A DNA stretch of 64,000 nucleotides from Isoetes taiwanensis (taxonomy: Eukaryota; Streptophyta; Lycopodiopsida; Isoetales; Isoetaceae), in the NCBI GenBank assembly GCA_021234155.1, contig JAJEKV010000101.1:2957089-3021088 (forward strand), given 5' to 3'. The notes beneath the pieces were generated by a model. It saw only the letters and a program-made list of their open reading frames with translations. It did no database searches and was not told the origin of the DNA. How positions within the stretch are numbered: position 1 is the stretch's first letter; each line of letters opens with the position of its first letter. Shown piece after piece: positions 1-9,825 of this stretch. The position numbers and the translations under genes are program-made.

Positions 1-782
1 GATATCAGGCTGGGATTGGTAGGTTGATGTTAGCTACATTGGGCAGGTTGATTTGTAGTGCCATAGAAATAAATTGGTATAGCACTTATTCAATTGACAT
101 CAGGTTTCTCCTCATGGCCATGTTTTTCTCACAGTAATTACTGGATCTAAATTCTGGATTTTTCGCCACAAAGCAAAGGCTATACGCATGTTGTAGTAAT
201 TGACTGCAATCAGGTATCCAGCTACCAATCAGAGGAAAAGAAAATCACCCTTAAGTTATTTTCTATATTTTAATTTATCACATTCGCTCGCAGTCGCGGT
301 TGCTGCAAAGCAAGTTAGGGTAGGTTGTTTTGTAGTCGCTTATCTAGATAGGTCATGCTACTAATACAGGTGTGTTATTAGACTTTTGGCCTAAAGGCAC
401 AGGCCTATGCCTTTATCTAATGGGATTTGCTAGCTAGCTTTTTTGCACAAAGATAGAGTTGCATGCAAATGCCAGATCTGCTGGTGATCAGGCTTATAAG
501 TGCTTAAGTGCTTATAAGTGCTACATCTTTGTGCAAATATACCCCGAGTGTTGGATTGTATTTGGAATGTTGCTGAATCCTTGTGCTTTTTGCGTAATTA
601 CTATTTTTATATAACGTGACGTCTCAATTTTGAAATGTCCTGGGTTTTAGTACCCCTTCCCTTATTTCTTGCACAATTTTGAACCGTGTAATGCTTCTAA
701 AAACTGATGCAAGGACTTGCAGTAACATGCATGGAAATGCCGTAGAGAGCAGGTCATGGGAGATGATTCTGGTCTCAGATAG

Positions 783-1685
783 ATGAGGAACAGGCTCATT
801 CGATCAAAGTGGAGAGCAAAAAATTGTGGTCAGTTCTATTGCCAATCTGCTTTGGTTGGAATACCCAATGGCTGGGTTTTAGGGTTTCGAGATTATGGAA
901 GTTGCTCATATGCGATTAAGGCTTTACCGTCTAGCTCTCAGATAAATCTAAGTCTGTGGTATAGGCAGCCTCGATTGCAAAATGCATTGGTATACCTGGA
1001 AAAATCAGAGACAGAGATAGACACCGCTGCCTATGCATGTCTACTGCGGAGATGTAGCAAAGCAAAGGCTCTGTCAGAGGGAAAACTGGTGCATGATCAC
1101 ATTAGAAGAAATGGGCTACAGAATGATCTTTACCTTGGAAACCACCTTCTTGAGATGTACAGACAGTGTGCGAGCTTGGAAATTGCCAGACTTGTGTTTG
1201 AGGGAATTTCTAACAGGGATGTGATTTCTTGGACCATCATGATCGCTGCTTATGCCCAGAATGGCCATTGTAAAGAAGCCATATGTCTTCTCCAGCAAAT
1301 GTACTCAGAAGGCGTGAATCCTGATAGGGTTACCTTTGTGACATTGTCAGAGTCATGCACAGAACCAGAAGCCTTGGCAAATGGTAAAGTTATTCATGCC
1401 CGTGTTATCAAGAGTAGTTTAGACTTAAATGTTGTTTTGGAGACTGCAATTGTTAATATGTATGGGAAATGTGGGAATGCTGAGGAGGCTCGAAGGATTT
1501 TTTGTAGGATGCATCAACGTGATGATGTTTCATGGAATACCATGATTGGCATATATGCAGAATGTGGAGATTCAAAAGGAGGTCTAGAATTAGTCAGACT
1601 AATGCCTTCAGAAGGAATACTGCCAAATAAGATCACCTTCCTTGGCATCCGCAAATTTGGCCTTGAATTGAGGCATTTTGTGTAA
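783..1685 (+). CDS. PPR (PLS-type) protein fragment, copy A
   Basis: A 300-residue open frame with pentatricopeptide repeats. From about residue 83 it runs as successive L, S and P motifs: 'LLRRCSKAKALSEGKLVHDH', then 'DVISWTIMIAAYAQNGHCKE', then 'ETAIVNMYGKCGNAEEARRI' and 'DDVSWNTMIGIYAECGDSKG'. Such proteins bind organellar RNA in plants and act in editing, splicing or stability. This one is short for the family (usually 450-900 residues), stops soon after the sixth motif and has no E or DYW tail, so it is probably a gene fragment. The first about 80 residues have no repeats and no clear targeting peptide. No intron is evident. It sits upstream, on the same strand, of unrelated gene fragments, which suggests captured or eroded pieces. 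Whether it is translated is unknown. Confidence 0.7.
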   Translation: MRNRLIRSKWRAKNCGQFYCQSALVGIPNGWVLGFRDYGSCSYAIKALPSSSQINLSLWYRQPRLQNALVYLEKSETEIDTAAYACLLRRCSKAKALSEGKLVHDHIRRNGLQNDLYLGNHLLEMYRQCASLEIARLVFEGISNRDVISWTIMIAAYAQNGHCKEAICLLQQMYSEGVNPDRVTFVTLSESCTEPEALANGKVIHARVIKSSLDLNVVLETAIVNMYGKCGNAEEARRIFCRMHQRDDVSWNTMIGIYAECGDSKGGLELVRLMPSEGILPNKITFLGIRKFGLELRHFV

Positions 1686-1787
1686 AAATTGAAATTTGAT
1701 TGGAAATTGCAATAGATGCAACGGTGTGGCAGTTCTTTGCAAGTTTTTAGGCTGGCTATGGCATCACACAACTCGGTTCAAGGAGAC

Positions 1788-3148
1788 ATGGCTGCTCTTA
1801 GAACGTCTTCCAGAGGCAAACCTAATTCTTCCCGCTTGGATTTCTCAGATACTGGAGATGAAAAGGGGATACAGAGGATCTGAATAAGGTAGAGAAGCTT
1901 CAATGGAAGAAGAAGGCAGAGCTGGCTGTCCATATTATTTCCTTGATTCTACTTACTTGTGTATTTGTTCTCTACATATGCTCCACCATTCCTACAGAAG
2001 GTAAGCCTTCAATCTTTTCCAAACTCCGTCTGTACTCTGTACCTCTTATATGTTATGTTTTTTCTGAATCTATTTGTCCATAGAGCAGCAACAGTATTAA
2101 TTATATCCCTATGCTGCCAAATTTTCATCATAACCACATAATTTGGAACCAATACCTTATAAATGCTGTCAGAACCCATCAAATTGTCTATTTTTTCACC
2201 GAATTGTGTTAAAAGACTTCCTTTTCGTTGTTGGACTCTGATGTTTCTAAACTTTCCTACAGATGAAGCTTTGATGAGGTCCAACATGCCATGTTTGCAA
2301 CAGTCTGAGAGTTTGAAAAAGGAGCAGCATCTGCAACAGGCAAAAGGTTTGCCCTTCAACTCCAAGCTGGAAGATTAAATTTCCTAAAAAGATTGCAAAG
2401 GCTGCGTTTATAACTGCTGCCATGGTATCAGATGGACGAAGAGCATTTGACGTGCTCTCAACAGAGGTAATTAAGAATGCCCTCTAGAATTAGGTTTAAT
2501 TTGGAATAAGTAACTTAGCAGCCCTTTGAAAACACCATTTGGGCTGGTTGGCAGGTTGTGAATAATCGACTACATTCATGAGAAGTGAAAGATTGACTGT
2601 GTAGAGGGATTGCAGGGGATAACTGCAGATGATTTGTTACTCAAGGCCCAGAGATTTGTGTACCAGAATGGAAATTCAAAACTGCCCACAGCTCTGGAGT
2701 TTGACAAGGGCCTCATCAGGGAGCTGTTTTTCAACCAGAGTCCTGCAAAGGTGAATGAAGTTCTCTTTATTTCTTATTGCAGTTCAGAAACAATGCGTAG
2801 AGTTTTGTTATAGTAGTTCATAAGTTCATTCCATTGATTTATTGAGTATTGGGCAAGGCTGGCTTGATTTTTTTCACTTTTTAGGCTAGGCCTCACACAA
2901 CTACGATGGTTTACTTCACCCACTTGAGCAAATGGATATAAATGGATATGGGTCCTTTTAAAAACGAAGCCAAAGTTTGCTTTTTGAAAGGTTTTTTTGT
3001 TTTTTGGCAGGTTGTAGCCTTGGCAACTATAGCAATGAATCCATTTTCATCCATATTGGACAAACTCAGCCTGACAGAGGGAAATTGCGGCAGCATAAGG
3101 CGCTTCTTTATTGAGACAATGGATGACCGTCACTTCTGTACCACATGA
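1788..3148 (+). pseudogene. Exons of an unrecognised single-pass membrane protein, copy A
   Basis: Several exon-like pieces with consensus splice borders follow the PPR fragment. The first starts ATGGCTGCTCTTAGAACG at 1,788 and, after a frame change near 1,862 in a run of A and G, continues as 'KLQWKKKAELAVHIISLILL' into one hydrophobic membrane segment, ending before GTAAGC near 2,002. Later pieces: 2,262-2,345 ('DEALMRSNMPCLQQSESLKK'); about 2,382-2,466 ('AAFITAAMVSDGRRAFDVLS', before GTAATT); about 2,619-2,750 ('RFVYQNGNSKLPTALEFDKG', before GTGAAT); and 3,011-3,148, ending 'RFFIETMDDRHFCTT' and a stop. I do not recognise the family. The frame change argues for a dead copy, but base errors could also explain it. 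Confidence 0.42.
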
Positions 3149-3424
3149 ATGTTCAAAATACAGCCAACCATCAAAAGTCATTAATTTGGGATTACTAAAA
3201 GGTCCTCTAATTTGATTAGTTCTCTAATGTGCGTCAGAGAGATAGAGAGAGCCATAAGTACATTGTTATGCCATGCCTAATTTTGTTTTGGAGAAGTAAA
3301 TTCTTATGCCAAATAATATCTTAATGATGTTATGAGGTAATGGTGGCATGACAGTGCCAGTTTTTACCAAGCAGGCTTGCTCTATAATAAGCGATAAGGA
3401 TGGTAATTATTTTCTTTTCCTTCA

Positions 3425-3899
3425 GGGTAAAGAGTCAATTGAAAAGGCTTGCTAGACCTATGTACTCAAATCCTCCAGCCCATGGTGCCCGGATTGTGGC
3501 AAATGTGGTTGGGGATCCAATTCTTTTCAATGAGTGGAGATCAGAAATGGAGCTGATGGCAGGGAGAATTAAAGCGGTGAGACAACGGCTGTTTGAAGCA
3601 CTGTCGATAAAGGATCAGAGTGGCAAAGACTGGTCGTTTGTCTTAAAGCAGATTGGCATGTTTTCCTTCACTGGTCTTAATAAAAATCAGTTATGTGTTA
3701 TCCCTTTCTCCTCGCCTTGGATATTACCTCTTAATTCTGTATTTGACACTTTATGTCTGTCCTTTTTTGCAGAGTGATAACATGACAAATAAGTGGCATG
3801 TTTACGACCAAAGATGGACGGATTTCCTTAGCAGGGTTGTCCCTTGCAAAATGCGACTATCTTGCAGATGCCATCATTGATTCTTACTATAACGTGTAA
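3425..3899 (+). pseudogene. Mitochondrial-type aspartate aminotransferase, last two exons, copy A
   Basis: Two exons encode the carboxyl end of an aspartate aminotransferase (PLP enzyme interconverting aspartate/2-oxoglutarate and oxaloacetate/glutamate). Exon one (about 3,425-3,692) contains 'RLARPMYSNPPAHGARIVAN' and 'KDWSFVLKQIGMFSFTGLNK'. Exon two (3,773-3,899) reads 'SDNMTNKWHVY' and, in another frame, 'KDGRISLAGLSLAKCDYLAD' and a TAA stop. The wording matches the plant mitochondrial (ASP1-like) form rather than the cytosolic one. Upstream exons, including the PLP lysine region, are absent. Two bases are missing between 'HVY' and 'KDGRIS', and the donor after exon one lacks a clean GT, so this is a broken fragment. 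Confidence 0.85.
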
Positions 3900-4565
3900 C
3901 GTTTAATGGGTTGAATGACCACACAGCGAAATGAGAAACTATATATGGATAGTGAGATTCATGGATAAGATTGTTGCAAATGTCAATGATCATGTTCTTT
4001 CATAGTCTATCTCTTAATAAATATGAAAAGGCCATACATTTTTATGATTGAATAAGAAAAGCTCCTTAATTGTCCTTGATGTGTGCAATTTGGCAACATG
4101 TGTGTCTCCATATAACCTTATTTCACTGTCCTTTATAGTCAAATTGGAAACTTTGGTCGAGGTTCTTTAGGGAACTGTCCAACAAGTGCGCAGCTGGGTT
4201 CTAAAGTTGATGCAACATATGCCTCCAGTAGCATATCCCCATCCAACGTCACTTTCTGTTACAAACTGTGCCCAGTGATACACACAGCGGTAATGGTGGG
4301 AGAGTTTTATCAGTGCATGCCTAGGTTCAATGCATGCGACTGAATGCCCCCTTCAGTTATTGAATTGTCTCAACAGCATGAACAAATGCAGGTATTCTCG
4401 TTTTGTTACACAATTTCCACAACATGGTGCTTAGCAGATCAGGATTGCATTCCTCTCTAGATGCCAGTGCTAGAAATACTAGTGCCAGTAATACGAGGAT
4501 ACCTCAGTCAGGAAACAACCTAAACAGAAAACAAGAAAAGCCAATGCAACAACAATAGCCAATAT

Positions 4566-5107
4566 CAATGCCGATATGAAGGATTGGATAAAAAAGTGGG
4601 GGAAACTACGGGCTACCAAATTCCGGGAAACTAAGGTTGACCTATACAACAAAGTTCGACAAGTTAAACAAGGTTTGATTCTAGATCCCTTTAATATTGT
4701 CAATCAGGCACTTGATATTGCTATTAGGAATTCTCACTCCAGAATGGTGTCCCATGAAGAAGATGTCATTTCACATAGCTAGAGCCTGGACAATTTGGTC
4801 AATATGGAAAAGGAGGAACCTCCTAATCTTCGATGAGAATCAGGAGAAATTCATATCATCAAACCAGCCACTTCACATGGTACTAGAAAGAATTAGAAGA
4901 TTTAGGTTAGTGTTTGAAAGTGAAGAAGAAGTAAAGGAAGATATATAGGGCAGATATTTAAATCTGCTCTAAGTCGAAAAAGAGAGTAGTACAAGCTAGA
5001 GCCATGTAGCTATCTCCATCTCATATTCATAGATGGGTGCACCCTTGCCATGTGGCTTTCTATCATTCTCTCTAAATAAATAAAATCTTTTTATCCTCAA
5101 AAAAAAA
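4566..5107 (+). mobile_element. Chimeric LINE remnant: 5' piece of one LINE joined to the 3' end of another
   Basis: 4,566-4,712 is the same 5'-truncated LINE start as at 9,826 ('MKDWIKKWGKLRATKFRETK'). From 4,713 the sequence changes to an L1-type ORF2 end ('RAWTIWSIWKRRNLLIFDEN', with one in-frame stop before RAW) and a 3' UTR closing with an A-run at 5,099-5,107. The tail does not match the tail of the 9,826 LINE, so two LINE families are joined. The upstream target repeat (4,551-4,565) is present but no matching repeat follows this A-run. Confidence 0.75.
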
Positions 5108-5265
5108 GGGGAGGGGGGATCATTGTGGATATATGTTAACATGTTAAGTTTGCTGGTAAATGCTCTAAATGGTACAACTATGTACAAATAGATGTTGGAG
5201 CTTAAGATCACGTTGTTGATGCTTGCAGAATAAATTGGATGCTGCAGATAGATGTTTATGATTAG
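5108..5265. other. Spacer between duplication units, nothing recognised
   Basis: 158 bp between the LINE A-run and the start of the second unit. It begins with a G-rich stretch (ggggaggggggatc) and has no coding signal. Because it is not repeated after the second unit, it may preserve the original sequence to the left of the unit or material brought in at the duplication junction. Confidence 0.5.
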
Positions 5266-6056
5266 ATATCAGGCTGGGATTGGTAGGTTGATGTTAGCTA
5301 CATTGGGCAGGTTGATTTGTAGTGCCATAGAAATAAATTGGTATAGCACTTATTCAATTGACATCAGGTTTCTCCTCTTGGCCATGTTTTTCTCACAGTA
5401 ATTACTGGATCTGAATTCTGGATTTTTCGCCACAAAGCAAAGGCTATACGCATGTTGTAGTAATTGGCGCAATCGGGTATCCGGCTGTCGAGGAGGAAAA
5501 GAAAATTACCCTTAAGTTATTTCCTATATTTTAATTTATCACATTCGCAGTCGCGGTTGCTGCAAAGCAAGTTAGGGTATTTTGTAGTCGCTTGGTCATG
5601 CTACTAATAGAGGTGTGTTATTAGACTTTTGGCCTACAGGGAGTGCACGGCCTATGCCTTTATCTAATGGGATTTGCTAGCTAGCTTTTTTGCACAAAGA
5701 TAGAGTTGCATGCAAATGCCAGATCTGCTGGTGATCAGGCTTATAAGTGCTTAAGTGCTTATAAGTGCTACATCTTCGTGCAAATATACCCCGAGTGTTG
5801 GATTGTATTTGGAATGTTGCTGAATCCTTGTGCTTTTTGCGTAATTACTATTTTTATATAACGTGACGTCTCAATTTTGAAATGTCCTGGGTTTTAGTAC
5901 CCCTTCCCTTATTTCTTGCACAATTTTTGAACCGTGTAATGCTTCTAAAAACTGATGCAAGGACTTGCAGTAACATGCATGGAAATGCCGTAGAGAGCAG
6001 GTCATGGGAGATGATTCTGGTCTCAGATAGATGAGGAACAGGCTCATTCGATCAAA

Positions 6057-6935
6057 GTGGAGAGCAAAAAAATTGTGGTCAGTTCTATTGCCAATCTGCT
6101 TTGGTTTGGAATACCCAATGGCTGGGTTTTAGGGTTTCGAGATTATGGAAGTTGCTCATATGCGATTAAGGCTTTACCGTCTAGCTCTCAGATAAATCTA
6201 AGTCTGTGGTATAGGCAGCCTCGATTGCAAAATGCATTGGTATACCTGGAAAAATCAGAGACAGAGATAGACACCGCTGCCTATGCATGTCTACTGCGGA
6301 GATGTAGCAAAGCAAAGGCTCTGTCAGAGGGAAAACTGGTGCATGATCACATTAGAAGAAATGGGCTACAGAATGATCTTTACCTTGGAAACCACCTTCT
6401 TGAGATGTACAGACAGTGTGCGAGCTTGGAAATTGCCAGACTTGTGTTTGAGGGAATTTCTAACAGGGATGTGATTTCTTGGACCATCATGATCGCTGCT
6501 TATGCCCAGAATGGCCATTGTAAAGAAGCCATATGTCTTCTCCAGCAAATGTACTCAGAAGGCGTGAATCCTGATAGGGTTACCTTTGTGACATTGTCAG
6601 AGTCATGCACAGAACCAGAAGCCTTGGCAAATGGTAAAGTTATTCATGCCTGTGTTATCAAGAGTAGTTTAGACTTAAATGTTGTTTTGGAGACTGCAAT
6701 TGTTAATATGTATGGGAAATGTGGGAATGCTGAGGAGGCTCGAAGGATTTTTTGTAGGATGCATCAACGTGATGATGTTTCATGGAATACCATGATTGGC
6801 ATATATGCAGAATGTGGAGATTCAAAAGGAGGTCTAGAATTAGTCAGACTAATGCCTTCAGAAGGAATACTGCCAAATAAGATCACCTTCCTTGGCATCC
6901 GCAAATTTGGCCTTGAATTGAGGCATTTTGTGTAA
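6057..6935 (+). CDS. PPR (PLS-type) protein fragment, copy B
   Basis: Duplicate of the PPR fragment at 783-1,685. From the residues GIPNGWVLGF onward the two proteins are identical except for one Arg/Cys difference in the fourth motif. The amino ends differ because this copy has one extra A near 6,066 and one extra T near 6,104, so the frame before GIPNGW is different. That leaves the true start uncertain in both copies and suggests the amino-terminal stretch is not under selection. Six PLS repeat motifs are present and no E/DYW domain. Organellar RNA binding is the family role; function here is doubtful because the protein is truncated. Confidence 0.68.
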   Translation: MESKKIVVSSIANLLWFGIPNGWVLGFRDYGSCSYAIKALPSSSQINLSLWYRQPRLQNALVYLEKSETEIDTAAYACLLRRCSKAKALSEGKLVHDHIRRNGLQNDLYLGNHLLEMYRQCASLEIARLVFEGISNRDVISWTIMIAAYAQNGHCKEAICLLQQMYSEGVNPDRVTFVTLSESCTEPEALANGKVIHACVIKSSLDLNVVLETAIVNMYGKCGNAEEARRIFCRMHQRDDVSWNTMIGIYAECGDSKGGLELVRLMPSEGILPNKITFLGIRKFGLELRHFV

Positions 6936-7037
6936 AAATTGAAATTTGATTGGAAATTGCAATAGATGCAACGGTGTGGCAGTTCTTTGCAAGTTTTTAG
7001 GCTGGCTATGGCATCACACAACTCGGTTCAAGGAGAC

Positions 7038-8407
7038 ATGGCTGCTCTTAGAACGTCTTCCAGAGGCAAACCTAATTCTTCCGCTTGGATTTCTCAGATA
7101 CTGGAGATGAAAAGGGGATACAGAGGATCTGAATAAGGTAGAGAAGCTTCAATGGAAGAAGAAGGCAGAGCTGGCTGTCCATATTATTTCCTTGATTCTA
7201 CTTACTTGTGTATTTGTTCTCTACATATGCTCCACCATTCCTACAGAAGGTAAGCCTTCAATCTTTTCCAAACTCCGTCTGTACTCTGTACCTCTTATAT
7301 GTTATGTTTTTCTGAATCTATTTGTCCATAGAGCAGCAACAGTATTAATTATATCCCTATGCTGCCAAATTTTCATCATAACCACATAATTTGGAACCAA
7401 TACCTTATAAATGCTGTCAGAACCCATCAAATTGTCTATTTTTCACGAATTGTGTTAAAAGACTTCCTTTCCGTTGTTGGACTCTGATGTTCTAAACTTT
7501 CCTACAGATGAAGCTTTGATGAGGTCCAACATGCCATGTTTGCAACAATCTGAGAGTTTGAAAAAGGAGCAGCATCTGCAACAAGCAAAAGGTTTGCTTT
7601 TCAACTCCAAGCTGGAAGGTGAAAGATTTAATTTCCTAAAAAGATTGCAAAGGCTGTGTTTATAACTGCTGCAATGGTATCAGATGGACAAAGAGCATTC
7701 GACACGTGTTCTCAGCAGAGGTAATTAAGAATGCCCTCTAGAATTAGGTTTAAGTTGGAATAAGTAACTTAGCAGCCCTTTGAAAACACTATTTGGGCTG
7801 GTTGCAGGTTGTGAATAATCGACTATGTTCATGAGAAGTGAAAGATTGACTATGTAGTGGGACTGCAGGTGATAACTGCAGATGATTTGTTAGTCAAGGC
7901 TCAGAGATTTGTGTACCAGAATGGAAATTCAAAACTGCCCACAGCTCTGGAGTTTGACAAGGGCCTCATCAAGGGAGCTATTTTTCAACCAGAGTCCTGC
8001 AAAGGTGAATGAAATTCTCTTTATTTCTTATTGCAGTTCAGAAACAATGCGTAGAGTTTTGTTATAGTAGTTCATAAGTTCATTCCATTGATTTATTGAG
8101 TATTGGGCAAGGCTGGCTTGATTTTTTTCGCTTTTTATACTAAGCCTCACAGAACTACGATGGTTTACTTCACCCACTTGAGCAAATGGATATCAATGGA
8201 TATGGGTCCTTTTAAAAGCGAAGCCAAAGTTTGCTTTTTGAAAGGCTTTTTTGTTTTTTGCAGGTTGTAGCCTTGACAACTATAGCAATGAAACCTGTTC
8301 CATTTTCATCCATATTGGACAAACTCAGTCTGACAGACGGAAATTACGGCAGCATAAGGCGTTTCTTTATTGAGACAATGGATGACCGTCACTTCTGTAC
8401 CACATGA
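7038..8407 (+). pseudogene. Exons of the same unrecognised membrane protein, copy B
   Basis: Duplicate of the exon set at 1,788-3,148, same strand and order. The membrane-segment exon, the 'DEALMRSNMPCLQQSESLKK' exon (about 7,508-7,590), the 'ADDLLVKAQRFVYQNGNSKL' exon (about 7,870-8,005) and the terminal exon (about 8,262-8,407) are all recognisable. Small insertions and deletions relative to copy A shift the frame in several exons, for example in the 'LIRELFFNQSP' region and in the ATCCATTTTC region of the last exon. This copy is therefore the more decayed of the two. Function and family are unknown to me. Confidence 0.4.
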
Positions 8408-8683
8408 ATGTTCAAAATACAGCCAACCATCAAAAGTCATTAATTTGGGATTACTAAAAGGTCCTCTAATTTGATTAGTTCTCTAATGTGCGTCAGAGAG
8501 ATAGAGAGAGCCATAAGTACATTGTTATGCCATGCCTAATTTTGTTTTGGAGAAGTAAATTCTTATGCCAAATAATATCTTAATGATGTTATGAGGTAAT
8601 GGTGGCATGACAGTGCCAGTTTTTACCAAGCAGGCTTGCTCTATAATAAGCGATAAGGATGGTAATTATTTTCTTTTCCTTCA

Positions 8684-9159
8684 GGGTAAAGAGTCAATTG
8701 AAAAGGCTTGCTAGACCTATGTACTCAAATCCTCCAGCCCATGGTGCCCGGATTGTGGCAAATGTGGTTGGGGATCCAATTCTTTTCAATGAGTGGAGAT
8801 CAGAAATGGAGCTGATGGCAGGGAGAATTAAAGCGGTGAGACAACGGCTGTTTGAAGCACTGTCGATAAAGGATCAGAGTGGCAAAGACTGGTCGTTTGT
8901 CTTAAAGCAGATTGGCATGTTTTCCTTCACTGGTCTTAATAAAAATCAGTTATGTGTTATCCCTTTCTCCTCGCCTTGGATATTACCTCTTAATTCTGTA
9001 TTTGACACTTTATGTCTGTCCTTTTTTTGCAGAGTGATAACATGACAAATAAGTGGCATGTTTACGACCAAAGATGGACGGATTTCCTTAGCAGGGTTGT
9101 CCCTTGCAAAATGCGACTATCTTGCAGATGCCATCATTGATTCTTACTATAACGTGTAA
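8684..9159 (+). pseudogene. Mitochondrial-type aspartate aminotransferase, last two exons, copy B
   Basis: Duplicate of the fragment at 3,425-3,899. The first exon (about 8,684-8,951) is identical at the protein level, and the last exon (about 9,033-9,159) carries the same two-base loss before 'KDGRISLAGLSLAKCDYLAD'. The damage is therefore older than the tandem duplication. The only obvious difference nearby is one extra T in the intron's pyrimidine tract. No catalytic-lysine exon is present. Confidence 0.85.
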
Positions 9160-9810
9160 CGTTTAATGGGTTGAATGACCACACAGCGAAATGAGAAACT
9201 ATATATGGATAGTGAGATTCATGGATAAGATTGTTGCAAATGTCAATGATCATGTTCTTTCATAGTCTATCTCTTAATAAATATGAAAAGGCCATACATT
9301 TTTATGATTGAATAAGAAAAGCTCCTTAATTGTCCTTGATGTGTGCAATTTGGCAACATGTGTGTCTCCATATAACCTTATTTCACTGTCCTTTATAGTC
9401 AAATTGGAAACTTTGGTCGAGGTTCTTTAGGGAACTGTCCAACAAGTGCGCAGCTGGGTTCTAAAGTTGATGCAACATATGCCTCCAGAGCATATCCCCA
9501 TCCAACGTCACTTTTCTGTTACAAACCGTGCCCAGATGATACACACAATGGTAATGGTGGGAGAGTTTTATCGGTGCATGCCTAGGTTCAATGCATGCGA
9601 TTGAATACCCCCCGGGATTATTGAATTGTCTCAACAAAGATGAACAAATGCGGTATTCTCGTTTTGTTACACAATTTCCACAACATGGTGCTTAGCGGAT
9701 CGAGATTGCATTCCTCTCTAGATGCCGGTGCTAGAAATACTAGTGCCGAGAATCTGAGGATACCCGGTCCAGAAACAACCTAAGCGGAAAACAAGAAAAG
9801 CCAATGCAAC

Positions 9811-9825
9811 AACAATAGCCAATAT
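9811..9825 (+). repeat. LINE target-site duplication, left copy
   Basis: AACAATAGCCAATAT lies directly before the LINE and again at 13,088-13,102, directly after its poly-A run. The same 15-mer also stands before the LINE remnant in the first duplication unit (4,551-4,565), so both units descend from one insertion. Confidence 0.88.

Larger units (their letters stand above)
1..4712 (+). repeat. Tandem duplication, first unit (about 4.7 kb)
   Basis: Base 1 onward (gatatcaggctgggattgg) matches base 5,266 onward almost base for base through the PPR fragment, the unknown exons, the aminotransferase exons and the first about 145 bp of a LINE. The match stops at about 4,712, where this unit switches to a different LINE tail. 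The offset between copies drifts only from 5,248 to 5,265, so indels are few. The unit begins at the window edge, so its true left end is unknown. Confidence 0.93.
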
